The notes beneath the pieces are model-generated. The model made no database searches. It was not told where the DNA came from and worked only from the letters and a program-made list of their open reading frames with translations. A DNA stretch of 50,598 nt, taken from NCBI GenBank assembly GCA_010094045.1, contig ML986845.1, positions 1-50,598 on the forward strand, written 5' to 3'. The stretch's first letter is position 1. Every line of letters begins with the position of its first letter. The position numbers were made by a program, and so were the translations under genes. The DNA is from Lojkania enalia (taxonomy: Eukaryota; Ascomycota; Dothideomycetes; Pleosporales). Positions 22,351 to 34,998 of the stretch are shown here, one piece after another.

Positions 22351-23997
22351 TTAGAGGAGGGCATCCTCGTATGCATGAAAACTGACCTGGAGCGCACAGC
22401 TTCCTCTAAAAGCCGCAGGGGAGTAAGACCACTCTGCTTTCCAAAATCACGGATCGTTACGGACGCAGATGATACCGGGCCGCTGGCCGCGTCGATGATG
22501 TTTTCCTGGTCGGGTATCGCAGAAAACATGTCTCTAATGCCAGCTTCCTCATCACCGAACATTGACAGAAGAGGCTCAGATGGGGAGTTTGAATCTTGAG
22601 CAACGTAAGTTACTGAATGATCGCCTTGATCGTGAACGCTTGTCGACGGGACTGCTTGCGTATCACCATGCTTTCTCTCAGCTGCCAGTGTTTGAGCAAT
22701 ATGATTGCGCGTCATAGGCCACTGCGCTTTAGCCTCGTCTCGATTGAACAAGGCATCTGACTCGAGCTGTCGAAGCTGCGAGAGAAGCTTTTTAACGGAA
22801 GGGGATGACTTCGGAGCAGATGATGCCGAACTATTCTTTTTCTTGCCTGTAGGAGGTTTCCGTGATTTGGACTCCACGGCATCTGGATCAATCTCGAACA
22901 ACCTCCCTTTGATCTTGAGGTAGGTTGGAACGAGTTGATCGGGCTCGATATCGCTTTCTAGGTCACTGATAACAGACTCGCTATGGCTCGGCTCGGTGGG
23001 TGTCAGAGTACCTATGGCATTGTTCGGTGTACCATTACTAGATGTTTCAGTCATGGTGATCTTGCCATTAGTGGCCTCTTCTGGGCCCATTGTTGATGAT
23101 GGCGTGCCTGAGAAATTATTAGTAAGAGAATAGACGGGTTATTCATATAAGTACTAGAAGGGGCCTTTGTTGTTGATTAACTGCTAGACTTAAGAGATTA
23201 TGTGACTATCCCAATACTCCGACCGATAGAGAACGAAGATAGGTCAATGACCAAGAAATGAAAGCGAGCTTACCAGGTCTAGGAATACTTGGAGAGTCCG
23301 CCGATGTACGGTGTGGTTTTGATTCTTCATAGGAAAAAGAATGACCCTTGGGATAGTTCAAAGCTAACCACTCAAGGCCCTCTTGAAAACCCCATATAGC
23401 GGCGGTGGCATCGACGTTGACGGCATTAGCGCACAGCCACTTCAGTACGGCCTGAACGTGGGCATGAGAGAAACCCAAATCACGGAAGATGAGATCTAAC
23501 GTCCACAACTTGGACATGGCATCTTCCTCGGTCAGAACTTTGAGCAGGGGCTGTTGCGCCTGTCTTCGATTCGAATCATTAGACTCGATCTGTGCCAAGG
23601 ATATAATATTGTCCAAGATTTCACTAGAGAGCCATTCGTGGACATACATAGACTGTGACTGTGGTCGAAGGACTCTCCGATCGGCCTGGATTCTCGAGAC
23701 CTGCCGGCGTGATTCTCGGCGGGTCTTGGAAGCACATTTTTCAACCAGTAGTTGTAGCTCATCGCGCTCTAGCTGGGCCTCCAATTCCTCCGGAGTCTTT
23801 TGGATTGGCTTCGGTGTGTCTAGTTTAGGGGAAGCTTGAGTGAGTGGTACTGACGGAGCCTGGATTTCCTTGCTAGAAGTTTTGGCCTCAACTGTCTCGG
23901 TCAATTTCTCAACCTTTGGTTTGCTGGGAATAGAAGTGGTGGCAAAGCCACGTGCAGAATTGGCTACAGATTTCTTCTTCTTTTTGTTTGGAGCCAT
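19238..23997 (-). CDS. DEAH-box RNA helicase, DHX29/YLR419W-like
   Basis: ATP-dependent RNA helicase of the DEAH/RHA group, most like the fungal DHX29-type proteins linked to translation initiation. Exons (minus, 5' to 3'): 23274-23997, 22387-23107, 21303-22286, 19238-21251, giving 1,480 aa. The N-terminus is MAPNKKKKKSVANSARGF, basic and low-complexity. Residues 1-about 670 hold the accessory region. Helicase motifs: GETGCGKST (motif I, about 697), TEPRRISAISLAQRV (Ia), LIIDEVHER (DEVH-type motif II, about 806), VVLMSATVDAQRF (III), LATNIAETGITIPDITCVID (V), QRRGRAGRVQEGLCF (VI, about 1058). Winged-helix and ratchet (HA2) and OB regions follow, ending GGKGK. The intron at 22287-22386 contains an AAT microsatellite; the acceptor TTGGACAG, not the nearer TAACAG, keeps frame. 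It is divergent from GCN1. Confidence 0.9.
22309..22349 (+). repeat. AAT trinucleotide microsatellite in helicase intron 2
   Basis: About 13-14 perfect AAT units lie inside the intron at 22287-22386. Read through on the minus strand they would give a leucine run, but the splice sites on both sides (GTCAGT donor, TTGGACAG acceptor) remove them. Confidence 0.9.
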
Positions 23998-24370
23998 TTT
24001 GAGATAAACGGGGTTTCGTGCTAGCCTGCACTCAAGGAAGAGGCAAAGGAGCAGAGTGAAGAATAGAGAGTAGTCTGGTTTGTGGCGGTATAGAGTACCA
24101 CGGGGCTTGATCTTTTACAAGATCGAGGTTAGTGTGACCGGTGTTGCTCGGACGCATGTAGGGCGCACGCAGGCTAGGATAAGATAGTTGTGTTTGCACA
24201 AGGGTGGAGAGTTTAACGTGCACAAAGGGAAGGGCGATATCATCACAACCAATCTTGACTCAGGGCTTGGCGGGCTCGGCAAAAGATTCCTCCGCAGTCG
24301 ACATTGGGAACGACAAATTGAAGCAGCCGCCGCACACTCTCTGCGCTCGTCATTCCATGGCAAATACATG
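23998..24370. promoter_or_regulatory. Shared divergent promoter of the helicase and GCN1
   Basis: 373 bp separates the two start codons, with the genes reading away from each other, so both promoters and both 5' leaders must fit here. An in-frame ATG at 24188 would extend GCN1 by 61 residues of unlikely sequence (MCLHKGGEF), so I treat it as leader. Confidence 0.5.
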
Positions 24371-27300
24371 ATGGCAACGGGTGGGGTGAACGACACCCAC
24401 GCGATCGATCGTGAAGAGCTGCGACGTGGGCTTGTGACCAGCTCCACGAAGCGCAGAATATCGGAGCTCTCGGGGGTGCAACACCTTTTCCAACATGAAT
24501 GTAAGTTCCTAGGCACTTCCGTCCTGTATATGAAATTTGGAGCATACGTTGAGACTGAAAAAACTCATAATGCAGCTCTTCCTCCCTCTTCGCTTCGTAT
24601 AATCCTCGACCTACTCTTCGAGACATATCCGCTTTATGACGATCGAGATTCGCGGCGGGCAGTTGAACAGTGCCTACGAGCTCTCATAAACAGCCCTCAT
24701 TCCGAGACTGCTTCGCCTTTGATTGTAGCTTTTCTCAAGAAGGAATGCGTCAAGACTAGCATAGCACACGTCAATGCTTTCGTTTTGGTCGAATGGTGCT
24801 CGATCCTCATACAAGAATCCGTAAAGGTGCCCGAGCGATGGTTGACATGGGGGTTAGATGTTGCGGTCGCGGATGCAAAAGTCCTGGAAACTTGCATGAG
24901 ATCAGGCGACTCGCGGAGGGGAGTCCGCATTCAGCACTCAGCATTGACGGTTACTCGGCGTGCATTGCGTAGTCTCTTCAAGGCCAACGAAATTGGAGAG
25001 GGAGCGGTATCCAAGCTAGTGGATAGACTTACGGCAAAGGCAGCTTCCTCGACAGCTGGAAATGCTGTTTTCCTCGGGGTCATCGCCGGTGTGTCTTCAC
25101 GTCTTCCCTCTATCAAGCCGGTCTTTGCGCGTCACAAAAAAGAGTATTATTCATTCTACGTTCGAGAGATTATTGGATCAAGGACAGCTTTGCCAGGCCA
25201 TATCTCGAATGCATTACATGATTTCTTCAACAGTTTCCCCACACTAGATGAGCTACGGAAGGAGGTCATACCTCCGATTGAGAAAGCCTTGCTCAGGGCT
25301 CCGGAGGTCGTTCTCAACGATATTGTTGCCCCGATGATTTTGGCGCTCCCTGAATCCATGGACTTGTCGGAAATCCTTCTTGGTAACTTGCTCAAGCCGC
25401 TTTTGTCCAATGTCAAATCTACAAACCCGAGTATCCGTGCTGGTGCTCTACGTACTTTCCAAGCGCTCGCGTCTCGATCGTATGATGACGCACTCGTTGG
25501 AAAAGTAGTAGATGAGATTTTCAATCCCCTCAAGCAGGGCAAAATTACGACCGCGGATCAAAAAGTTCTCCACGCTCAGATGCTTTCATCTTTCAACAAT
25601 TCAATATCACTGTCCCAGAAAATCCCAGTTGGGATTGCCCCTTTGGCATTAAAAGAACCTAACGAACCAGCCGTAGTAACTGAAGTCTCAGCGCTAACAA
25701 AGCACCTTACTTTTGGCCTGGCTAACGGCGTACCGCTTGATAAGTCTATTGCCGATGCGTTCGTAAAAGGGATGGCGGATAAGAGAGTACCAGTACGTCG
25801 GCTATGGGCCGTTCGTGCTGTGGACCTCTGGTGGGATCTGTCCTCTGACCAGTATGGCAAGTCAGATGTGCAAGCGTTTTGTCAAGCAACTCTCCCAAAA
25901 TTAGTCGAGATGTGGCAGGATGTCGTTGCTAATCCACTTCCTGCCGCACAAAGTGGTATCGTATCTGTAGGTCATTATGTTACGGCGCTACTACTTTCTA
26001 GAGTTCGTACGTTGGATGATGCCAAGCTCTCAGCTATCTACAAGAAGACAAATGTCCTGTCTCAATCACTTACTTCTCAGCCAAAGCCGTCTGTCCTACT
26101 CAATCCCAGAGTATATACTAAGCACACTTCCGGCGAAGACGTTGAAATAGCGGCTCGTGCATTGTCAGCTATGGCACCATGGCTATTTGACGAAAAGTCT
26201 ACTGTTGAAGCGAGACTGGCTTGGTCACAGGCTTTTATTTACTTCATCGTTGCTCAGACCGTTCCGCCTAGCGCTAGAAGTGTAGCGAAGCAGACACTTA
26301 CCAAAGCCTATATTGAAGCACCTGGAGAGATAGCAATTATTATGAGAAATGGTCTTTGGTCATGGTACAAATCGGTGGAACTAGGCGATAAAGACAGTGC
26401 AGCGGTAACATCAAAATCGGAAACAAGCGAGCTTCACGTTGTTTTGGGCGCAATATTCTTGTCTCCCGAGGCTTTGAAAAAGCTGGGTGCAACGATTTCT
26501 CCACAGCTTCTACGCCAGCAATGCATTAACTTCCTTGTCTTGGCTCGACAGGAGATCATACCTCGAGCATCTTGGATTGACCTTTGTATTAGGGTAGGGG
26601 TAGACCCGGGCCAACTTGTCAGCGAACACTTGGACGAGTGTCTGAAATTGGCAATAAGCGCCACAACTGTATGTTTCCGACCATTCCATTACGGATAGGT
26701 ACTCATATGATAAATTAGGATAAAGAAAACGAAAATTTCTCAGCCATTCATCAGGCCGCATATAGCGCTTATACTGATCTTGCATTCGTTTCTCCGGGCG
26801 CGGCTCTGCCTACCGTTATCGAGCAGTTCGCTTTAGATCTTAATACGAGCCAACTCGATACAATTGGACCAACGGAAGCAGCGATATATCGCACACCTGA
26901 AGGCACTGCTTACGTTGACGTACTTTCAAAAAAAGCGCTTGTATCATTGGACAAAAATACGAAGGACTATGACACTCTGAAGTGGGAAGAAGAGTTGCGG
27001 GCGCAACTAGCTCAAAAGAAAGGCCAGACTAAGAAGCTCACTGCAGATGAGCAGGCAAAAGTGAATGCACAACTCAAGAAGGAGTCTATTATTAGACAGG
27101 AAGTTGCGTCTGTCGTGATCAACATGAGGCGTGGAGTCGGCATCATCCAGAGGCTCGCGACGGGGCCACCAACCGAAGCTGAGCGATGGATGGGTCCGGC
27201 AGTGGATCTTCTTATCCACGCCATCCGCGCTGGAGCAGGCTTAATCTTAGGCGATCTTCCCGCCACTGCTTTTATTTCGTGTTCTCGACGAGTGTCATCC

Positions 27301-30300
27301 CGTCTAGGTGTTCTAAGACCCTTTATTGGTGTTGCTACACTAAGAACTATCGGTACGATGCAATTAGCCGCCGAATATGAGGAAGAAAACCTCGGAGACT
27401 TGGTAACTCGAGTTCTGTATCGACTACGGTTTATGAGTGAACAACGACCGTTCGATAGCGTATCACTTGCATATTGCTTCCCCCTGGTCTTTCTCGTGCT
27501 CGAAAAAGGTGGTATTGGGCGATCAGAAGCCGAAGAAAAGGACGAGCAATTAGTCCTAGCCCTCGAGTTCCTTTCATTCCATACTAATTCATGTTCTGAC
27601 GATCGCCTCCCAAGGAAGGAACTACTCGAGATCCTTATTCTAGCTATGCAACGGTACAATCAGCATTATAAACTAATCAAAGACTGCCTGCTAGATCTAT
27701 CTCGAGGGATTGCTCCAAATATCACGGACGACGAACTTGGCGCACTTCTCCGAGGCACAGTTGTGCCCGAGGTTTCTGTGCGGACATCGACTTTGCAAGC
27801 GATAGATGCTGAGCTCGATCTAAATGACATGATATTCAGCGAAGAGATCTGGCTGGCGTGTCATGACGATGTACAGGAGAATGTAGAACTTGCTCGCGCC
27901 ATCTGGGAAGAGAATGACCTGCAGCTAAATGCAAACGTCGCGGCCCAAATCGTGCATTTCCTAGATTCATTAGATAAACCGCTCAGGAGGGCAGCAGCCC
28001 GATCGATTGGGGAAACCGTCGCAAATTTCCCCGAGATTTTCGATCAGCTCCTGAACACCCTTCAGGAATCTTACAAAGATAAAGCCAAGCCGAGAGTTCC
28101 TGAGCGGGATGAATACGGCATGCCTAGGAAAGTCGACCTGAGGGATCCTTGGGAAGCAAGAGACGGCATTGCTCTTGCCTTCAAGGAGATGACACCGGGT
28201 TTCAAAGACGAGGGATTAGTAGGCTTCCTGCAATTCATGGTCTACAGTGGGCCGTTGGGAGACCGGAGTGCCACTGTTCGAGACGAGATGATTGAGGCAG
28301 CCACAGCCGCCATCACTACTAAAGCTCAGGCAAGAGTTGAGCAACTCATGGAACTTTTCGAAAACGCCCTAGAGGGTCCTGATCGGAAATCGGAAATATA
28401 TGATCAGGTAAATGAAGCCGTTATCATCCTGTATGGTGCGTTAGGCCGCCATCTTAAGGCTGGAGATGTGCGTGTTCCGAAGGTTGTCCAGCGTCTTCTA
28501 GCAACGTTAAGTACTCCCTCCGAAACTGTCCAGTTCGCTGTCGCGCAATGTCTCCCGCCTCTCGTGCGTACGTCCGAGCAAGAAGTTCCCAAGTATATTG
28601 AGCAAATGATGGAGCAATTACTGCATTCAAAGAAATATGCTGCCCGACGTGGCGCTGCTTACGGTCTCGCTGGCATAGTCTCTGGCAAGGGACTGGGGGT
28701 GCTGCGGGAATATCGGATCATATCGTCCTTGCAAGGAGCTGCTGAGAACAAGAAAGATGTCAATCAGCGACAAGGTGCATTTTTAGCATACGAGTTGCTC
28801 TCTCTAATTCTGGGTCGTATCTTTGAGCCGTACGTTATTCAGCTAGTCCCTCAACTACTCGCCGGATTTGGAGATTCTAGCGCGGACGTTCGTGAAGCCT
28901 GTCTCGACGCTGCAAAAACTTGCTTCTCAACTCTTTCATCCTATGGCGTTAAGAAAATCTTGCCAATTCTCCTAGAAGGTCTCGATGATCCGCAATGGCG
29001 TAGCAAAAAGGGTGCCTGCGATTCCCTAGGTGCTATGGCTTATCTTGATCCACAACAGCTCGCTCTTAGTTTGCCCGATATCATCCCACCTTTGACAACT
29101 GTCCTGACAGACAGCCATAAGGAGGTACGGGCATCCGCAAATCGAAGTCTGCAACGTTTTGGAGAAGTCATCAACAACCCTGAGATCAAGAGCGTAGTCA
29201 ATATCCTCCTCAAAGCGCTCTCGGACCCTACGAAATATACGGATGACGCCCTCGATGCGCTGATCAAAGTATCCTTTGCGCATTACCTGGATGCCCCTTC
29301 CCTTGCACTTGTTGTTCGAATTCTCGAACGAGGCTTGGGCGATAGGTCGGCTACTAAGAGGAAGGCCGCTCAGATCATTGGGAGCTTGGCACATCTTACA
29401 GAACGCAAGGATCTTATCGCTCACCTACCAATATTGGTTGCTGGACTTCGAGCTGCCATAGTTGATCCTGTCCCGACTACACGTGCCACAGCCTCGAAAG
29501 CCCTTGGGTCTCTGGTAGAAAAGCTTGGAGAAGATGCGCTACCAGACCTTATCCCAAGCCTCATGGCCACCCTTAAGTCGGATACTGGAGCCGGTGACAG
29601 ACTTGGATCTGCTCAAGCACTATCAGAAGTACTTGCTGGCCTTGGAACAAGCCGTTTGGAAGACACATTACCAAGCATCTTGCAGAACGTATCTAGCAAC
29701 AAGCCTGCTGTTCGGGAAGGATTTATGTCCCTCTTCATTTTCTTGCCCGCTTGCTTCGGAAACAGTTTTGCCAACTATCTTAGCAAGATCATTCCTCCCA
29801 TTCTTGGTGGTCTTGCAGACGATGTCGAGTCCATTCGGGAAACTGCATTGCGTGCTGGTCGTCTTCTGGTTAAGAACTTTGCTAGCAAGGCTATTGATCT
29901 CCTTTTGCCTGAACTCGAAAGAGGTCTTGCTGATGACAGCCACCGTATTCGTCTTAGCTCCGTTGAACTCGTTGGCGATTTGCTGTTCAATCTTACTGGC
30001 ATTAGCGGCAAGCCGGAGCAAGAAGAGGAGGACGTCGAGGAAGGTGCCAAAGAAGCTGGTCAGTCACTTCTCGAAGTCCTTGGAGAAGAGAAGCGAAACA
30101 AGGTATTATCAGCTCTTTACATTTGCCGCTGCGATACCTCTGGCTTGGTCCGCTCAGCCGCTATCAATGTTTGGAAGGCACTGGTCGCCACCCCACGTAC
30201 CCTTCGCGAACTCATTCCGACTCTTACTCAGCTCCTTATCCGGCGCTTGGCAAGCTCAAATATGGAGCAAAAGGTCATTGCAGGAAACGCTCTTGGAGAG

Positions 30301-32597
30301 CTTATCCGAAAGGCCGGAGAAGGTGTTTTGGCGAGCTTGCTGCCAACTTTGGAAGAAGGCTTGCATTCTACCGATACGGATGCCAAACAGGGAATATGCA
30401 TAGCATTGCGCGAGCTTATTATATCGGCTTCGCCTGAGGCTCTTGAGGATTACGAGAAGACCTTGATCCAAGTCGTTCGGACTGCGCTCGTGGACCCGAA
30501 CGGGGATGTACGAGAAGCTGCTGCCGAAGCATTCGATGCTTTACAACGTATTCTGGGCAAGAGAGCCGTTGATCAGGTCTTGCCGTATCTACTCAACCTT
30601 CTGCGGAGCGAAGATGAAGCTCAAAATGCTTTGTCCGCCCTTCTTACTCTGCTCACAGATAACACACGGTCGAATATTATTCTCCCAAACCTTTTGCCGA
30701 CACTACTCACTTCGCCAATGTCTGGCTTCAATGCCCGCGCCATTGCTTCGTTAGCCGAAGTTGCAAGCACAGCAATGACGAGGCGGCTGCCCAATATCCT
30801 CAATGCCCTCATGGACAACATCGTTGCATGTAAAGACGTGGAACTCAAGTCAGAGCTCGAAGCATCTTTCGACGCAGTATTGGTCTCAGTTGACGAATTC
30901 GATGGCCTCAATACCGCAATGAGCGTAATGCTTGCTCTCACGAAGCATGATGATGAGCGAAGACGTGCAGCGGCAGATATGCATATGGCCAAGTTTTTTG
31001 CAGAAACGGAGGTCGACTTCTCAAGATATTACCCTGACCTCATCCGTTCCCTGCTCATCTCCTTCGACGATGGTGACAAGGATGTAGTCAAGGCGGCATG
31101 GAGTGCTCTCAGTGAATTGACTAAGCGACTACGTAAAGAAGAAATGGAGTCACTTGTCATCTCGACAAGGCAGGTTCTTCAGCAAATTGGTGTACCAGGT
31201 GCGGATCTTCCCGGGTTTTCTTTACCTAAGGGTATCAATGCCATTCTTCCCATCTTTTTGCAAGGTCTCATGAACGGGACTGCGGAGCAGAGGACGCAAG
31301 CTGCTCTGGCTATCTCCGATATTATTGACCGCACAAACGCAAAATCCTTGCAGCCTTTTGTGACCCAGATCACTGGTCCTCTCATCCGTGTTGTTTCTGA
31401 ACGCTCGGTCGAAGTCAAGGCCGCAATACTCTTCACGCTCAATAATTTGCTAGAGAAGATCCCAACATTCCTCAAACCCTTTTTACCGCAGCTTCAACGA
31501 ACTTTCGCGAAATCGCTTGCAGATACTTCGTCTGAGGTGTTGCGGACAAGGGCAGCTAAAGCTCTGGGTACGTTGATTACAATGACTCCTAGAATCGACC
31601 CTTTGATTGCGGAATTGGTCACTGGATCGAAGACCGGCGATCAAGCTGTCAAGACCGCGATGTTGAAGGCTCTCTTTGAGGTCGTCAGCAAGGCAGGCAA
31701 GAACATGAACGAGGCGAGTAGGAATGCAATATTGGGGCTTATAGATACGGATATTGATGACAATGATGGTACGATTACTTATTTCTTGCTGGCCTAAGTA
31801 GAGGCTAATCACTTGTAGATGCCATGGCTATTACGAACGCCCGTCTCCTAGGCGCCCTCATCGGAAACCTTCCTACCGATATCGCAGCCGGCCTCATCAG
31901 ATCTCGGGTCCTAACGACCCACTTCAGCAAAGCGTCCATCCTTGCCCTCAACGCCATCCTTCTCGATGCCCCAGAAACCCTCACTGAGTCCTTCGCGGAT
32001 GAAACTGTCTCGATTATCTGCCAAGGCATTGCTCACACCCAACCCATCATCTCCGAATCCTCCATCCTTGCATCAGGCAAATACCTCCTCTCCCCCTCGA
32101 CGCCAAAATCCTACGACCACACTAAACCCCTCTTCGAAGCTCTTGCCCCCGTTATCACTCCCGGTAATCCAATCGACTCTCGCCGCCTCACCCTCGTCGT
32201 GCTCCGCACCGTAGCACGACAGAATAAATCCCTCATCCGCCCTCATATCCCACTCCTGACTCTGAATATCTTCTCCTGCGTCCGTGACCCCATCATTCCA
32301 ATTAAACTCGCAGCCGAAGCCGCTTTCCTGGCACTCTTTGATGTGGTCGATGAGGAGGGTGCGGTGTTTGAAAAGTATATTAATAGCGCTGGTGCGGAGA
32401 TGGGGGCGGGGCCTAAGAGGAGTATGCAGGATTATTTCAAGAGGGTTACCCTGAGGTTGGCGGGGCAGGCTAAGGAGAGGAAGGAAGCTGAAGGGGGACA
32501 GGGTGGGCTGGGATTGTCGAGTGATGAGGTGGAGGATGAGAGGGAGGTGTGGAGTGTCGGGAAGGTGGATTTGGGGGAGGGGACTTTTGCTGAGTAG
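24371..32597 (+). CDS. gcn1: GCN1, translational activator of the GCN2 kinase
   Basis: Giant HEAT-repeat protein that sits on stalled ribosomes with GCN20 and passes uncharged-tRNA stress to the eIF2-alpha kinase GCN2. Exons: 24371-24500, 24576-26668, 26719-31768, 31819-32597, giving 2,683 aa, the normal size. The start MATGGVNDTHAIDREELRRG was chosen because it has a good context (A at -3, G at +4) and a family-like short leader. HEAT units run throughout. The eEF3-like segment is near residues 1350-1720 (KKYAARRGAAYGLAGIVSGK, GLDDPQWRSKKGACDSLGAM, LTDSHKEVRASANRSLQRFG). The GCN2-binding (RWDBD) region should be near 2050-2430. The C-terminus is VGKVDLGEGTFAE. The first intron (75 nt) has no stop and is in phase. 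Long antisense ORFs inside it are shadows. Confidence 0.95.
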
Positions 32598-32683
32598 GTG
32601 AGTGGAGGTGTGATAGACGCTCTTTGGTGTTGTAAGGTGCGTGGGGTGTTATGGAGGATGGAGGGATGGTAGGATGGATATTT

Positions 32684-32703
32684 AGAAAAAAAATTTTTTT
32701 TCT
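32684..32703. other. Perfect 20-bp A/T palindrome after GCN1
   Basis: A, G, eight A, eight T, C, T form a perfect 20-bp palindrome 87 bp after the GCN1 stop codon. It may sit in the 3' UTR or mark polyadenylation; this is not a known site. The rest of the 32598-33563 spacer holds no conserved ORF. Confidence 0.6.
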
Positions 32704-33563
32704 CTCGTGGAGCGATAAGGTTATGGATACTTATGTAGTGTATGTAGATGGTGCTACATGAATGTATGACTCGTGTAGACAATTCTTATTTTGAATATAA
32801 TGTGTGTCCCTTACCCTAGCCGTGTTATAGTCCCGTTATATCGAGTAGTGTCTACCATGCTATTATCTGCAATGTAATCAGAAATTCAGGGGTAATTATA
32901 GCAAATGAAACTTAGGGACGGGGCGTCTTTGGCTCAAGCCTTCTCTTTAGCTCTAGATTGCGTCCATGTTTCTCCCATTCATGTTTCTTGCGTGCGTCTG
33001 CCCTCTTATCTCTTGTGACATAAGGAACATTTATGGCTTAAGTTTGCCGCACTGGAGACTGAATGTTTTCCCCGCTTATACTTATCCATCTCTTTCATCT
33101 TGATGCTGGACTAGATGTAATTCGCAGACTTTACACGACGTCACAAAAATCAAGGCCACTGCATCCGGCTATGCACAAGACGTCTGTAATACCGAAATGA
33201 AATTTATATTGAAAATCCTATGCAAGCGACATCTTAAGAGAGAAAACAGCGCATGGTGTAGCATAGTATCTAAAAACAAGGGAAAAGGAAAATCTGACAA
33301 AGATCCGATACGCCTAGGACCATACAGGCGCAAATGCTGGGTATCTTTTTCCCTTCCCTTTTGCCTCTCCCAATTCGCCTCCATGCGCCAGATACCAGAA
33401 ACCTTGCTATAGGGAAAAGCTTATAGTAAATACGACTGAGCTCAACATCATGCGCTACTCAACGCGCACAAATCCATTTCATTCCTTCTTAATAATCCCG
33501 TCCCATGTATCGATGGTATGGGTACTGCCGAAAAGTAAGCTCTTATGATAAAAGGGGGTTAAA

Positions 33564-34998
33564 CTAGACGCCAATGGCCAGACAACCATCCAGCACCGCA
33601 TTCAAGCTATCCACCTCCTGCACCCCGGCACCCTGCCACGCAAACTCATCATCCAGCACCATGGGCTCTCCGAAATCGAACGTCCAACCATTAGCCACAT
33701 CATCGGGCTTGTTCCCCACGCCACTAGCGGGAATGCCGTTGACCGCATTACTGCTCCGACTCCTCTTCATCTCGGTCCCATTCGCTGTGGATTCTGGGAT
33801 ATCATTGATAGTCTCGATACCGTGGATGTCTAGTACGGTTCCGTTGTTGATTTGGCCAGCAATGAGCGGCACTTGGCCGAGATACTGGTCTCCGAGACTC
33901 ATGGCAACTCTCAGATCCTCCATGCACAGCGGCCGTCTCTTCCGCTGCTCCTCCAGCTCCACGGGTAACAAGCCACTGCCCGTCCGAGTAATCTCTCCGC
34001 GTGCGACTTTGTCTTCCTCTCGCTCGACTTTGCGCTTGTACTCTGCGGTCCGGATGTATCCGGGGCCGTTGGAAGACACGCGCTGGAAGAGGTTGGTTAG
34101 CGCTTCTTTGATGTAGGTTTCTGTCGCAATGTTCATGAAGGAGGCGCAGTCCGGGGAGTGGCCGGAGGGTAATCCGTATTCGTAGCAGATGGGTAGGATA
34201 CGCGTGGCAAGTGTGGATTCGTCGGGAAACTCGTGCGTCTCAGTGAAGAGGGGCTGGGTGTAGCGTTTTCGGATCTCGAGTTCCCAGTCTAGATGTCCGG
34301 AGAGTGAGTATCATTATTATTACATCTCGCATATGCCTGCATGATATGGTACGGTATAGATTGGTTGGAGACGGGTAAAGAGAAGGGATGGGGATGGGCA
34401 TACTGGTTTTTTGGAACCCGCCTGCGGATGCGGGACCCGTGTCTGGCGCTTTGATGCGCCGCGCGTCATGGTATTCTTGCATCGCTTGGGTGAAGGGGTC
34501 GTAGGGGCTCTCCTGAATCGTCTTCAATCTCTTGCGCTCCCGTCTGCTTAGTTGCATGACTTCGCTCTTCAGCCTCTTCTCCGCGCCATCCCCAGTGCTT
34601 TTCTGCACACCGCTTGTCGGTTTGTCGCTTGCGCTGACCCAACTCGCAACTCCCGGCTCCGGTGTATCGCGGAATACATTCCCGTATATCGCAACAACGA
34701 ACTGGTTATGCGCATGTTCGAGGGCGGGTGTGGAGATGATGGGGGAGAGGCGGCGCGTCAGCTCTTCCTGGTTTAAATTGCCGAGTAAGAATTGTGAGAG
34801 TGTGGCTTTATATGTCGCCCAGTCGACGTCTGAGATAGCGGATTTAACGGCCGTGTATAAAGGCTCGACGTCTATTCGTGGCGCCGTCACGGTGCGTTTC
34901 TCGGCGGGTTTGGAGGCGGGAGTGGGGGTGGGGAGGCTCTTCAGTGAGAGTGTGGGCGTTGTCGACACATTGATTGCGTCGGGGCGGATAGTTGCCAT
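33564..34998 (-). CDS. ada1: SAGA complex subunit ADA1 (SAGA-Tad1 family)
   Basis: Histone-fold subunit of the SAGA coactivator; it keeps the complex together in the nucleus. Exons (minus): 34404-34998 and 33564-34288, giving 439 aa. The N-terminus (MATIRPDAINVSTTPTLSLK) is followed by the family-type IDVEPLYTAVKSAISDVDWA and YKATLSQFLLGNLNQEELTR (about residues 40-80). A basic linker carries VMQLSRRERKRLKTIQ. After the 115-nt intron come NWELEIRKRYTQPLF, LPICYEYGLPSG, and the histone-fold region ETYIKEALTNLFQRVSSNGP (about 270-330), then CMEDLRVAMSLGDQYLGQVP and an acidic C-terminus. The intron donor is GTATGC and the acceptor CATCTAG; the phase closes with an Asn codon. Confidence 0.88.

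Noticed and set aside
22155..23090. Minus ORF with a long leucine run that seems to fuse with helicase exon 2.
   Set aside because: The leucines come from reading through the AAT-repeat intron in the wrong frame; splicing at 22287-22386 restores the helicase frame.
27012..30403. Long ORFs inside GCN1, for example 27012-27659 (minus) and 29525-30403 (plus, 292 codons).
   Set aside because: They lie in other frames of a strongly supported 1,683-codon GCN1 exon and have no family resemblance; GC-rich third positions make such shadows.
33574..34116. 180-codon plus ORF opposite ADA1.
   Set aside because: Antisense shadow of the second ADA1 exon, Ser/Thr/Pro-rich with no domain.
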